From IMG/VR virus record IMGVR_UViG_3300007541_007663, positions 1-20,537 of that record: a stretch of 20,537 bases of DNA, one strand, 5' to 3'. The stretch is from a virus. Of this stretch, positions 5,716 to 14,126 are shown piece after piece (the first letter of the stretch is position 1; each line of letters begins with the position of its first letter). The notes beneath the pieces are model-generated. The model was not told the origin of the DNA. It did no database searches and saw only the letters and a list, made by a program, of their open reading frames with translations. The position numbers and the translations under genes were made by a program.

Positions 5716-7530
5716 TTAATTTATCAATTTGCCCAAAACTTTCTCCATTTCCCCTAAAGAACGTCTTCCTTTTTCCAAGTCTAATTCATCAATATTTGTT
5801 GAATCACCATTTTCGAAAAGCATGTTCATTTTTTTTGTTTTACTTTCTGGTGTAACTTCACCTGTTGTCGGTGGTACTTCTCCTTCAATCGGAGTTGATT
5901 CAGGAGTTCCAAAATCTGTACCAGTCTCCATGCCAAATTCGTCGGTAGTTGTTTCACCAGTAACAGGCGTTTTACTACCATATAAATTATCCACATTATC
6001 GAATAAACCTGTTTTAGTAATAACGTTAGGCGTATTTTGAATTTCTGTCGCCACAGCTTTTTCGAGTCTCTGTTGTTGTAAATCAAGTTTGATTTCCTCA
6101 TCCGAGAAACCTAAAACATGTTTTTTAGCCCATGATTGAGATACCGGTGCAATACCCTCAATCGGCATTACAGCATCTTTGTATAACAACATTTTTTCTT
6201 TCCATACATCAATCGTCAACAAGTCAGCCTGTTTTGACGGGTTTGTCAAACTGAGTTGGAAGGAACCTAATTCATCCTCAAATCCCAAAAGAAATAAATG
6301 AATGATTGCGATTTTATTCAATTCAGCAATCATTGATTTCTGAATTCTGTTGATTGTACGAGCAAAACGAATGTCTTGTAAAGATAAGTTTCTACCATCA
6401 CCAACTACTTCTTCAAATCCCAAGAATGCTTTGGGGATTCTAAGAGCTGTCAACAATTTCTTTTGGATGTACTCAATGTCAGCAATTTCAGATAGATTCT
6501 GTGCTCCCTGTAAAGTTTCGATTGGGTTAGGTGCTGATGGATCACGAACAGGAATAAAGAAGTCTTGGTCCACAGCCATTTGGTTGAATCTCATGTCTAC
6601 GTTACCTGTCGTTGGATCTGTAACCATATCCTTTTTGAACTGAGCGGCAAATCTTTGTACATAAGGTTGGATGTCACCGTCATCCATATTTCCAACATAA
6701 ACTTTGAATACACGTCTTTCAGGTGCTCTTGATACACGATATACCAACATAGCGTCCTCACCAAGAACTAATTGTTTCCAAATTCTTCTAGCCTTTTCCA
6801 ACATAGAAGTTCCATAAGGAAGTTTTCTATCATCACCTAACAATCTAAAGTGAGCAATTTCCCAACTCTTGAAATCAAGTTGTTTGTTTTTCCAAGTAAA
6901 GGTCAAACCTTCAACCTTATCCCCAGTGCCAGCTAAAGCAGCTCCTGAAGTTGCTCTACCACGCATTCCGACTTCAATCCTTTCAATTTCTATGTTTGGA
7001 AGTTGTAAACAACCTACAACGCCTTTCTCGGGGTCTAATTTTAAGAATACAAAGTTATCACCATATTTTGCGGTATTTCTAGTCCACATTGGTAGATTCG
7101 TATTTACATCCAAGGAGTTGTTAAATAGGTCACCCAATATGGATTTTATTCTCGGTGAATCTGAATAAATTTGTAACATATACCCATTCTCATCTACTGT
7201 TGTAGATTCTTCCGCATATGTGTCTAAAGCTGCTGAAATTTCAGGGGTATATTCCATAGACTCATAATCATAATATGATGCAAGTCTTGTTGGTTCATAG
7301 TAGACGGCTTGTGAATAAAGATTATTTTCAATCTTAGCCCATTGTTGTGTAATATAGGCGGTTTGTCTTGCTTGTAGTTTTTCTCTTTCGTACTCAGCTT
7401 TATCTGTAGTTCTGAGAAGTTCTTTTTTGTCAAATTTGTAGGTAGGAACATCCTGACCCAAAAGTGAGTTGGGACCAAAGGTTTGCGATAACCTCTGCCA
7501 TATAGTTAGATTTTTGTCTTGCTCTGCCAT
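5716..7530 (-). CDS. 20: Portal vertex protein (gp20-like)
   Basis: Forms the dodecameric portal ring through which DNA enters the head and to which the tail is joined. The 604 residues (T4 gp20 is 524) show gp20 signatures: YDYESMEYTPEISAALDTYAEE (about 87-108), GEDAMLVYRVSRAPERRVF (about 257-275) followed by KVYVGNM, DFFIPVRD with LQGAQNLSEIADIEYIQKKL, and ALRIPKAFLGFEE. A Pro/Thr/Glu-rich, probably disordered segment (about residues 505-570) before the end accounts for part of the extra length. The start MAEQDKNLTIWQRLSQTFG is preceded by an A-rich stretch and no Shine-Dalgarno motif. It follows the terminase stop by 31 bp, so terminase and portal are probably co-transcribed. T4 has the tail sheath and tube genes between these two; here they are absent. 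Confidence 0.95.
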   Translation of the reverse strand: MAEQDKNLTIWQRLSQTFGPNSLLGQDVPTYKFDKKELLRTTDKAEYEREKLQARQTAYITQQWAKIENNLYSQAVYYEPTRLASYYDYESMEYTPEISAALDTYAEESTTVDENGYMLQIYSDSPRIKSILGDLFNNSLDVNTNLPMWTRNTAKYGDNFVFLKLDPEKGVVGCLQLPNIEIERIEVGMRGRATSGAALAGTGDKVEGLTFTWKNKQLDFKSWEIAHFRLLGDDRKLPYGTSMLEKARRIWKQLVLGEDAMLVYRVSRAPERRVFKVYVGNMDDGDIQPYVQRFAAQFKKDMVTDPTTGNVDMRFNQMAVDQDFFIPVRDPSAPNPIETLQGAQNLSEIADIEYIQKKLLTALRIPKAFLGFEEVVGDGRNLSLQDIRFARTINRIQKSMIAELNKIAIIHLFLLGFEDELGSFQLSLTNPSKQADLLTIDVWKEKMLLYKDAVMPIEGIAPVSQSWAKKHVLGFSDEEIKLDLQQQRLEKAVATEIQNTPNVITKTGLFDNVDNLYGSKTPVTGETTTDEFGMETGTDFGTPESTPIEGEVPPTTGEVTPESKTKKMNMLFENGDSTNIDELDLEKGRRSLGEMEKVLGKLIN

Positions 7531-7561
7531 TTTTACAATGTTAATCTATATCAAAATTTTA

Positions 7562-9334
7562 TCAACGTCTTATTCCTCCGAATACCCATAAATAGTCTTG
7601 ATAATCTCTTTTAGTCGGTTGATTTCTATATGCAGGATTATTCTCGTACATTCGATTGGGTAATTGAGGATTGAAAAACTGTTGATTTGGAGCTTGATAT
7701 GACTCAACTTGCCAAGATTCCAACATTGTTTTTGCCTGTTCATTCACCTTACTAAGTTGTGTGAATGAAGTTTCTGCAACATATACCGCCATGGCAATAG
7801 CCATAATTAAATCATCATGTTGACCCTTCATGTGATCAGGTCTACCGTTGATATAAACAAAAGTACTCATCTCATTTAATAATCTATTTGATCGTACCTT
7901 CAGTCCATGTCTCAAAGCTTCCTCATAAGCAGCAATAATCTGCACCCTTTTCTGACTAAAATTTAATCCAGGTATTTTATCCTTTACCTTCGGATCAAAT
8001 TTCCATTTATTACCATATTCAACACCCTCAACGTATAAATCCTTATATCCTAATTCTTGTAGTTTTCTTGAGGTTGCAACCCCCATACCACCAGTGATAT
8101 CAATAACAATAAATGCCGAATACATAGTTCCCCATTTGTAAGCAATTTCTGCCAATACATCGGGTGGAACTTTACCCAAATATTCCGCCACTTGTTCTCT
8201 CTCATCGAAATCATACACTTGAATTGTTGAAAAATCTTCAGAATCACCTCTTGACACGTCAACACCCATAATATATTTGTGACCAATTTCTGGCTCCTTC
8301 CAAATCCAAAAACCACCACTAATCATTTTACCAATTGGTTCCTTGATTGTATTTTCAGTAATAGTTTCAATCAAATTAGAATCAAATACATTATCACCCG
8401 ATCCCAAAAAATTACATTCCAATTCTTGAGCAACTTTTCGTTTGTCGTATTTGAGTTTTTTGACCATAGCTTCAAACCATGATGATGATGGTTTGTATCC
8501 CTCTTGAAATTTTTGTGTAATTTCTTCAAAATTACGTTCGAATGGATTCGTATTAGTATAATCAATCCTAATTTCATTGTCATTATATTCTTCACGATTC
8601 AAAAAGTAGTGGATAATGTCTTTAGTTTTGACTAAATATAAATCCTTAGTATATCGAGGGTCACGATACCAATACATTTCCGTAATCTTGAAATCATTCA
8701 TATTTCTTAAGGCTTGATCGTAGATTTCATAATAAATCGGATCGTACCCGTTAGGTGTGGAAATAACTATAACTTTACCACCTGTGGACAAAGATGCCAT
8801 ACACGCAGCCCAAAAGTCTCCATCAGCATCAATAAATGCCGCCTCATCAAAAATCAGAATAGTTGGGGAGTATCCACGTAGTGCGTCTTTAGATGTCGCT
8901 ACCGCTTTTATCTCACAACCATTTGTTAATTTGTAATGTTTGGCGGCGTTTTTGTCTGGTGAAAATCCAACACCTACCCAATCTGGCCATTGTGATGTAA
9001 ACTCTCTAATTTTGTTTGCAAATTCAACTGAAGTATCCTGTTTGTTTGCGATGATTAGTACTTTTTCAGGTTTGTTTTTTCTAGCAAAAACAAGTTTTTT
9101 ACTTGCCCAAGCGGCAGTTACTGTTGATACTCCAGCCTGTCTGTATTTCAGAGCAATATTTTCATTGTATGAATCGTAATCTTCTACTAACCTGACTTGG
9201 TCAGGAAACAACTCCAAAGGAACGTAACGTGATTGAGTATTATCGTAAGTTTGTAAATAAGTTTTCAAGGCGTATGACGTACTTGCCATACACTTGGAGT
9301 ATTCTAAAAGTAATTGTTCCTTAGATAATCCCAT
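7562..9334 (-). CDS. 17: Large terminase subunit (gp17-like packaging ATPase/nuclease)
   Basis: Motor that cuts concatemeric DNA and pumps it into the prohead through the portal. The 590 residues contain both domains. ATPase: RQAGVST (65-71) as a variant Walker A, ILIFDEAAF (159-167) as Walker B with D163 and E164, and ISTPNG (191-196) as the coupling motif. RNase H-like nuclease: GVDVSRGD with D359, IVIDITGG with D412, and GQHDDLIMA with D507/D508. The three acidic positions expected to bind metal are all present, so the enzyme appears intact. The length is close to T4 gp17 (610 aa). It starts 8 bp after the 431-aa gene. No protein that I can identify as the small terminase subunit is adjacent, although one of the upstream unknowns could serve. 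Confidence 0.96.
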   Translation of the reverse strand: MGLSKEQLLLEYSKCMASTSYALKTYLQTYDNTQSRYVPLELFPDQVRLVEDYDSYNENIALKYRQAGVSTVTAAWASKKLVFARKNKPEKVLIIANKQDTSVEFANKIREFTSQWPDWVGVGFSPDKNAAKHYKLTNGCEIKAVATSKDALRGYSPTILIFDEAAFIDADGDFWAACMASLSTGGKVIVISTPNGYDPIYYEIYDQALRNMNDFKITEMYWYRDPRYTKDLYLVKTKDIIHYFLNREEYNDNEIRIDYTNTNPFERNFEEITQKFQEGYKPSSSWFEAMVKKLKYDKRKVAQELECNFLGSGDNVFDSNLIETITENTIKEPIGKMISGGFWIWKEPEIGHKYIMGVDVSRGDSEDFSTIQVYDFDEREQVAEYLGKVPPDVLAEIAYKWGTMYSAFIVIDITGGMGVATSRKLQELGYKDLYVEGVEYGNKWKFDPKVKDKIPGLNFSQKRVQIIAAYEEALRHGLKVRSNRLLNEMSTFVYINGRPDHMKGQHDDLIMAIAMAVYVAETSFTQLSKVNEQAKTMLESWQVESYQAPNQQFFNPQLPNRMYENNPAYRNQPTKRDYQDYLWVFGGIRR

Positions 9335-9342
9335 AAAGTAGT

Positions 9343-10638
9343 TTAGGATCTACTAATACCCAAACTACCTAAAAAGTCATCTAAATCACCCAAATCATCG
9401 TCATCATCGGAATCAACGTCTGTTGCTGATTGATCGTCAGTTCCATAATCTTCATCATCATGAATTTCGTTTAGATGGTCAACAATTTCTGTAACCATTC
9501 TATCCAAGATTTGAGTTGCTTTAGCATCACCTCTAAGAATTGCCTTCGCTAGTTTGAAAAATTCTTCAGCAGTGAGTGCCGAAAAACGAGCAAATAGGTA
9601 GTTCTGTATCCATCGTTTATCTTCATCAAATAATTTTTCAGGATACGATGCTACAAACTTTTCCCATAATACAGGTCCAAGTCTGAGATCCCAAATTTCA
9701 TTTGCCAAAGTATCTGTTGATGCCATAACCATTTCGGCTTGTTTTGGGTCATCTGGTAATCCTTGAGTTCCGAGGATTTCCATGGTACCCTTAATCAATT
9801 CATGGACAAGAACAGGGAAAAATACCCCACGAGCTTTCACAGTCGGAGGGTCTGTCTCAATATCAACTTCTTCTTTTCCTGCGATACCTCCTTGACCCAT
9901 CATACCTTCCATGACTTGATCAGGTAAGACCCAATATAATAAATCGTTTACTGACATAAGGACACCATATAGATTCAACAAACGTGGATCAAGTCTATCT
10001 AATTCTTCTTTTACCAGTTCAAACATATAGTGACCTTTTTTAGAAGATCCTTGAATTAGAGCGTTGATGAATCTTCTTTTAGCCTTTTCAATATCGTACC
10101 TTTCGAATGCACTTACAAAATCATCAATCTGATCTTCTTGTTGTTGAAAGTTTTGTTCTATCTCCTCTTGTTCAGGTTCTTGACCTTCTTTGGAAAAACC
10201 TTCCATTCCAATTTCACCCATTCCAACTAGTTTAGCATCATATTGAACTTGATCGGGTCTAACACCCATTTCTTTACGAACCAAATCAACCGCTAAATTT
10301 TCTAAATATTCTTTATTTTCAGATTGTATACGAAACACGTCTCTTACAGCGCCCATCATTGCCATCTGTAAACCCATAAGGGCATTCTGACTACTTACTT
10401 CTTCTTGACCGGTATATCTTTTTACTTTTTCAACCACATCACGAAATCTTTTTGACGCAATTTTTTCTTCAAATGAAACGGGTATGGTTTCAGATTTTAC
10501 ATCAGGGAACGCAGGATTTTTTGAAAGAGGTGTCTCCCCTTTCTCCATTTTACTTTTGATGTCGGGAGACATTCCTTTAGTTTGTTTTTCAAACTCCCCT
10601 CTATTCTGAGCGTCTTGTTCTTGTATATTTTTTTTCAT
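9343..10638 (-). CDS. Unknown 431-aa protein upstream of terminase
   Basis: No family recognised. The N-terminal 60 residues are charged and probably disordered. The middle is largely helical (FRDVVEKVKRYTG, NALMGLQMAMMGAVRDVF, EQEEIEQNFQQQEDQIDDFVSAFERYD). A more globular region carries DLLYWVLPDQVMEGMMGQGG and FFPVLVHELIKGTMEILG. The last 40 residues are an Asp-rich tail ending DDLGDLDDFLGSLGI, which looks like a short docking helix on an acidic linker. The ATG overlaps the stop of the 284-aa gene by one base (TAATG), and terminase follows after 8 bp, so translation is probably coupled. A packaging or head/neck role is inferred from context only. Confidence 0.8.
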   Translation of the reverse strand: MKKNIQEQDAQNRGEFEKQTKGMSPDIKSKMEKGETPLSKNPAFPDVKSETIPVSFEEKIASKRFRDVVEKVKRYTGQEEVSSQNALMGLQMAMMGAVRDVFRIQSENKEYLENLAVDLVRKEMGVRPDQVQYDAKLVGMGEIGMEGFSKEGQEPEQEEIEQNFQQQEDQIDDFVSAFERYDIEKAKRRFINALIQGSSKKGHYMFELVKEELDRLDPRLLNLYGVLMSVNDLLYWVLPDQVMEGMMGQGGIAGKEEVDIETDPPTVKARGVFFPVLVHELIKGTMEILGTQGLPDDPKQAEMVMASTDTLANEIWDLRLGPVLWEKFVASYPEKLFDEDKRWIQNYLFARFSALTAEEFFKLAKAILRGDAKATQILDRMVTEIVDHLNEIHDDEDYGTDDQSATDVDSDDDDDLGDLDDFLGSLGISRS

Positions 10639-11492
10639 TACTTCTTGTTTTCAAAAGTAATTCCTAATTGGTCAAAAGTTAGATAATCAGGAATTTTTGT
10701 AACAGGTGCCTTAGGATTATTGTCCACCATATTTTTACCAGCCTTTGGTTTTGGTTGGTGTTTCGGATTTTTGAAAGGATCCATCTTACCAGGTTTTTCG
10801 GTAGTTCCTGGTTTTACTTTTGGTGGGGCAGTCGTTGGGGATTGTTCCATAGCTTCTTTTTTTGTCAAAGTATAAAGCTTTCCGATTGGTTTGTCCAATT
10901 TTGTTTTCCCGACTAATTTGTCCGTTAATGCGGATTTCAAAGATTTTCTTATGATACCACCTTCTTCCAACAAAGAAATGAACTCCTTCTTGGTCATTTT
11001 TGGGGTGAGATGTTTTTGAACTAACTTATCTATCGATGATTCCAAAATTGCCTGTACAGGATTTTTTCCCTCCTTTACATTTTTTTTCACGTCCTTGACA
11101 CATCTCTCGAATTTCTTTTTCTGAGCGTCAGTATATGAATCACGATCTTTACCTTCTAGACCTAATGAAGACGTACATACCGCCCAAGGGTTGTACTTAT
11201 TATCTTTTTCATCCAAGTCTTCAGATTCATCCATACCATCTTGATACATCCCGGGAGTTTGTCCAGGATCAACACCGAACCCATCATTTGTTGAAGCACC
11301 AACTTGATGAGGTTGTTGTGTTGTTTGACCAGATCCGTATGGGTTTAGAGGATCATCATCACCCTCTTTCATTTCTTTTTCGTATACTTGGTAAGTAGCA
11401 CCCTTTTGTTGCAACTTAATTTCATCTGGAGAACCTTTCTTTACTTTGATAGTAATAGTTTCTTGTTCTTTAGTTTCTTTTTTAGTTTTCAT
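10638..11492 (-). CDS. Unknown 284-aa protein with NPWAVC motif
   Basis: No function assigned. I use ATG 11492; an in-frame TTG at 11510 would add six residues. The protein is modular. It has a basic N-terminus (to about 40), a Gln/Gly/Asp-rich linker (44-98), then a compact block YNPWAVCTSSLG (100-111) and KKKFERCVKDVKK (126-138) in which C106 and C131 are the only cysteines. A helical part follows (about 145-210), then a Pro/Lys-rich tail (about 215-265), ending DYLTFDQLGITFENKK. The NPWAVC...C pairing is one I have met in other uncultured phage proteins, but I cannot name a domain. It overlaps the preceding 132-aa gene by 11 bp and the next gene by one base, so it is part of a tight operon. 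Confidence 0.8.
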   Translation of the reverse strand: MKTKKETKEQETITIKVKKGSPDEIKLQQKGATYQVYEKEMKEGDDDPLNPYGSGQTTQQPHQVGASTNDGFGVDPGQTPGMYQDGMDESEDLDEKDNKYNPWAVCTSSLGLEGKDRDSYTDAQKKKFERCVKDVKKNVKEGKNPVQAILESSIDKLVQKHLTPKMTKKEFISLLEEGGIIRKSLKSALTDKLVGKTKLDKPIGKLYTLTKKEAMEQSPTTAPPKVKPGTTEKPGKMDPFKNPKHQPKPKAGKNMVDNNPKAPVTKIPDYLTFDQLGITFENKK

Positions 11493-11880
11493 AGACTGTA
11501 TTTTTTTCAAATTCTAAAATTAGGTCTCTTGCGTACAATTTATCTTTTACTTTCTGTTCACTGTCACCAAATCTGAAAACTAATCTTTCGTTATTTTCAG
11601 AACTATCGTCAGTTTCCCAAGCTAAAGCAATAATATCTTCCATAGCGTCGGTCATCCCCATATAATCTGATTTTTGGATCAACTCCATATCTACAGATGT
11701 ATTTCTAAGAGTTGCAACTTTTTCTATAAAATTGATGTGGGGTGGTTCAGGATACCCGTTCGACGGTTTTGCATCCCAACTCTCACCCCACACATCAAGT
11801 TCTTTTCCGAAAATGAATTCGTACATATTATCACCTCTATAGTTAGGGCCCAACCCATTCACATAGATAAGATAACTCAT
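11482..11880 (-). CDS. Unknown 132-aa protein
   Basis: No family recognised. An acidic, aromatic-rich globular protein beginning MSYLIYVNGLGPNYRGDNMYEFIFG, with WGESWDAKPSNGYPEPPHINF in the middle, MTDAMEDIIALAWE, and a C-terminal helix KVKDKLYARDLILEFEKN. There is no Cys, signal peptide or membrane segment. The ATG and the stop of the preceding gene overlap as ATGA (11877-11880), a typical translational-coupling arrangement. The size would suit a head-completion or small terminase protein, but no residue pattern supports that. Confidence 0.75.
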   Translation of the reverse strand: MSYLIYVNGLGPNYRGDNMYEFIFGKELDVWGESWDAKPSNGYPEPPHINFIEKVATLRNTSVDMELIQKSDYMGMTDAMEDIIALAWETDDSSENNERLVFRFGDSEQKVKDKLYARDLILEFEKNTVYEN

Positions 11881-13118
11881 AACACTTCACCTTTGGTAGA
11901 TATTTTGATTTGTTCTCCTTTATGTTCAAAAACTAAATTTCCTTTGTTTGTTTTACCAAGAAATTTGATTTCAGAATTCTCGGACATAATGAATTCAGCT
12001 GCAAGTTTTTGCTCAACAGACTCAGAAATTTTGTCAAATGATTTTGTTGTTACCTTTTTAGGTTCTTTCTTTTCCGATTCAGAAATTACAAAATATTTTT
12101 CCAAAACCTTATCTACTTTTGACTCAGAGAAAATTGAATCCATGATTTTGGAAATTGATGAATGTGCTTTGTCCTCTTCACTCATTTCCTCGTCACGTTG
12201 TTTTTTGATATTCGAATAAACACCGACAACTTCACCTGGTCTTCCATCGAATTCGTCACGATCCTCTTCTTCACCCATTTCACCTTCAACAGGTTCTTCT
12301 ACGTCAAGGTCAAGATTCATATCCAAATCCTCATCACCAGTCACATCAACGTCCATCTCCTCTGAATCATAATCAGTTTCAACTTCCTCAATCTTAGCAA
12401 TGATATCTTCTTTATCTTCATCATCAAGTTTGTCTAAATCCAATGCTGACAAAATTGAATTTAGAACGTATTTGATGTCTTCAGATGTCATACCTACAGC
12501 ATCGTTCATGGTACGAATTTTTTGACCTAATTTTCCTGTAAGTTTTTGGATAACTTTGAAATCAACTTCCTCTTCTTCAGCACCCATATCAGGTGTTTCA
12601 GCGTCCATTTCCATATCCATATCCAACGACTCATCACCACCTTCAGAATCCATCTCCATATCCATATCCAATGACATGTCATCAACAGGAGCTTCCTCAG
12701 GAGCGGGTGCTGGTTCAGGAGTAGGTACTTCTTGCTTAGGAAGTTTCAAAGTGAATTTCTTTTGCTCTTCCAAAGTGAACATAGACACCTCCTCTTCGTT
12801 TTCGTTGAGTCTGTTCAACTCACCCGCCAAAAGATTCATTCTTTTTAGGGCTTGAGAATATGACTTATAGTACTTTCTATTTTTCATTGGCTCAATATAG
12901 TCCAATGACTCGTTTACATTTTTCTTGATTACGTAACCAAGTTTTTCTTTTACAATCTCATACTGTTGTCCATCGGCCAAAGTTTTACCGAATTCTACAC
13001 GAGATGTTTCATTAATTGAGGAAGGTCTAGTTTCTTTGTATCTAGCGATTTCAAGGATTCTATTTATCTTGTCTTGTCCTTGTAATTTTTCACTTCCGAT
13101 TGGTTTTAGGTCAGCCAT
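11877..13118 (-). CDS. Unknown acidic 413-aa protein with DMDMEMD repeats
   Basis: Function unknown, probably structural or assembly-related. The N-terminal part (about 25-105) looks folded: SRVEFGKTLADGQQYEIV, LGYVIKKNVNESLDYIEP, and YYKSYSQALKRMNLLAGELN. Next comes a Pro/Glu linker (about 130-148), then two copies of SLDMDMEMD in a very acidic stretch (about 149-187). A helical block follows (FKVIQKLTGKLGQKIRTMND, ILSALDLDKLDDEDKED), then a second acidic run (about 250-290). The C-terminal domain ends in short strands (KFLGKTNKGNLVFEHKGEQI). Acidic blocks between folded modules recall the scaffold gene at 1520-3133, so an internal head role is possible but unproven. A variant of the late-type element precedes the start. 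Confidence 0.8.
   Translation of the reverse strand: MADLKPIGSEKLQGQDKINRILEIARYKETRPSSINETSRVEFGKTLADGQQYEIVKEKLGYVIKKNVNESLDYIEPMKNRKYYKSYSQALKRMNLLAGELNRLNENEEEVSMFTLEEQKKFTLKLPKQEVPTPEPAPAPEEAPVDDMSLDMDMEMDSEGGDESLDMDMEMDAETPDMGAEEEEVDFKVIQKLTGKLGQKIRTMNDAVGMTSEDIKYVLNSILSALDLDKLDDEDKEDIIAKIEEVETDYDSEEMDVDVTGDEDLDMNLDLDVEEPVEGEMGEEEDRDEFDGRPGEVVGVYSNIKKQRDEEMSEEDKAHSSISKIMDSIFSESKVDKVLEKYFVISESEKKEPKKVTTKSFDKISESVEQKLAAEFIMSENSEIKFLGKTNKGNLVFEHKGEQIKISTKGEVL
12604..12674 (-). repeat. Two 26-bp direct repeats coding for SLDMDMEMD
   Basis: Copies at 12604-12629 and 12649-12674 match at 24 of 26 bases and are spaced 45 bp (15 codons) apart, in frame. Each copy is itself built from TCCATA-like hexamers. 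This looks like a recent in-frame tandem duplication inside the acidic linker of the 413-aa protein. Confidence 0.75.
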
Positions 13119-13127
13119 GTTTTGATA

Positions 13128-13136
13128 TATAAATTT
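13128..13136 (-). promoter_or_regulatory. Variant late-type element before the 413-aa gene
   Basis: The sense strand reads CAAATTTATATATC, ending 9 bp before the ATG at 13118. It keeps the ATTTATA core but not the full TATATTTATA sequence. It overlaps the stop region of the 55-aa gene only marginally. Confidence 0.35.
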
Positions 13137-13138
13137 GT

Positions 13139-13306
13139 TTAACTGTTTAACCCGTTAAATCCACCAATAGCTACCGCTGTGAGTTGTACCACATCTTGAT
13201 TTTGAGCTGTTGAATAGACTGGGTGAGGCAAAGGAGCAGTCGTAGTCGTACCACTACAATTGATACAATCTTCATAATTGTAAGTTCCCGCACTTAAAAC
13301 TTCCAT
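13139..13306 (-). CDS. Unknown 55-aa protein
   Basis: Reading from ATG 13306 to TAA 13139 gives MEVLSAGTYNYEDCINCSGT, a Thr/Pro-rich middle, and a C-terminus with VVQLTAVAIGGFNG. It has a C-x-x-C pair at residues 14-17. I do not recognise it. I believe it is real because a full TATATTTATA element lies 12 bp before the ATG and the frame fills the gap between two genes. The hydrophobic C-terminal part is too short to be a convincing membrane helix. A minor virion or decoration peptide is conceivable, but nothing proves it. Confidence 0.6.
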   Translation of the reverse strand: MEVLSAGTYNYEDCINCSGTTTTAPLPHPVYSTAQNQDVVQLTAVAIGGFNGLNS

Positions 13307-13318
13307 AATTTTTTTCTT

Positions 13319-13328
13319 TATAAATATA
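13319..13328 (-). promoter_or_regulatory. Late-type TATTTATA element before the 55-aa gene
   Basis: The sense strand reads CGTATATTTATAAAG, 12 bp before ATG 13306, in the gap after the nucleotidyltransferase stop. It matches the scaffold and protease copies over TATATTTATA. Confidence 0.55.
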
Positions 13329-13349
13329 CGAATATAACGAAATCTTTAG

Positions 13350-14102
13350 TTATTCAACCTCTTGATTTTCCAAAGACAGCTTTTTATCCATGAGTTTATT
13401 CTTAAAATCGTAAAGTTTGTCAATATATTGGTTACGTCTAAGGAATTTGAACACCAAATTCTCATAAGAAAATTCACCATCTTTCTCCAAACCCGAACTT
13501 CTATATTTTTTTAATTTTTCTTTAAACTTCTCAATTTTCCCTAAGGCTACATCCAATTCATCATCGGCAACATCATCCATCAAATTATCAATTTTTTCCA
13601 TGACATTAGCCACTTTCATCTTCAAGAATTCTTTGTCAATCGACACATTTTCTTTTTCTGGTTTGTGAATCCATTCGTCAAATAACACCGAATAAACTCC
13701 CGTAGAAAAATGAGTTTCATTCACATCTTCAGCATATAATTCTACTTCATAACCCTTTACCGTGATATTGTGAGTGGAATTAAATAAGGTTTTCTTTAAC
13801 TGAAATAGTTCTTTGTAAACCTCTCGATCTTTTGGGTCGAACTGAGAAAAATCAACATATAAATGAAGATCTATATCAGAGAATTCCGACCAATTAAAGT
13901 TAGCCAATGATCCTGTGAATCTTACGTCTTCTATGAACAAATTTTCACCCAAGTAATCCATGAATTCACCAGCAATTTCCAATAAAGCAATCCTAATATT
14001 TGACTTCAATACGGGATTGTCAGTATCAACATCATTCCAAATCTTTGGATTCAAAGTTTCCTTAGTTCCAAATGACATCAATATTTCAGAGTATTTGTCC
14101 AT
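13350..14102 (-). CDS. Nucleotidyltransferase-fold protein
   Basis: Likely transfers a nucleotide to an unknown acceptor. The 250 residues contain the Pol-beta-type signature RFTGSLANFNWSEFSDIDLH, with Gly64-Ser65 and the metal-binding pair D76 and D78. A third acidic strand, YEVELYAED, follows (E119/E121 candidates). The N-terminal ETLNPKIWNDVD followed by a helix (LKSNIRIALLEIAGEF) is a combination I associate with a phage-specific nucleotidyltransferase group. The C-terminal 90 residues are helical and charged. The catalytic residues are intact, so it is probably active. The substrate cannot be read from sequence; tRNA, protein or small molecule are all possible. TATTTATA ends 4 bp before the ATG. 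Confidence 0.82.
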   Translation of the reverse strand: MDKYSEILMSFGTKETLNPKIWNDVDTDNPVLKSNIRIALLEIAGEFMDYLGENLFIEDVRFTGSLANFNWSEFSDIDLHLYVDFSQFDPKDREVYKELFQLKKTLFNSTHNITVKGYEVELYAEDVNETHFSTGVYSVLFDEWIHKPEKENVSIDKEFLKMKVANVMEKIDNLMDDVADDELDVALGKIEKFKEKLKKYRSSGLEKDGEFSYENLVFKFLRRNQYIDKLYDFKNKLMDKKLSLENQEVE

Positions 14103-14106
14103 AAAC

Positions 14107-14115
14107 TATAAATAC
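14107..14115 (-). promoter_or_regulatory. Late-type element 4 bp before nucleotidyltransferase start
   Basis: The sense strand reads GTATTTATAGTTTATG, with the last G at the start codon. If this is a -7 box, the transcript would begin at or next to the ATG, that is, be leaderless. Confidence 0.45.
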
Positions 14116-14126
14116 TCCAATATTAA

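Noticed and set aside
5729-7478. ORFs of 84-103 codons overlapping the portal gene in other frames
   Set aside because: The portal frame is strongly supported by gp20 motifs throughout; these are by-products of its codon pattern.
8251-8262. TTGACACGTCAA palindrome inside the terminase gene
   Set aside because: It shares the TTGAC/GTCAA arms with the intergenic palindromes but has 2 instead of 5 bases between them and lies in conserved coding sequence, so it is probably chance.
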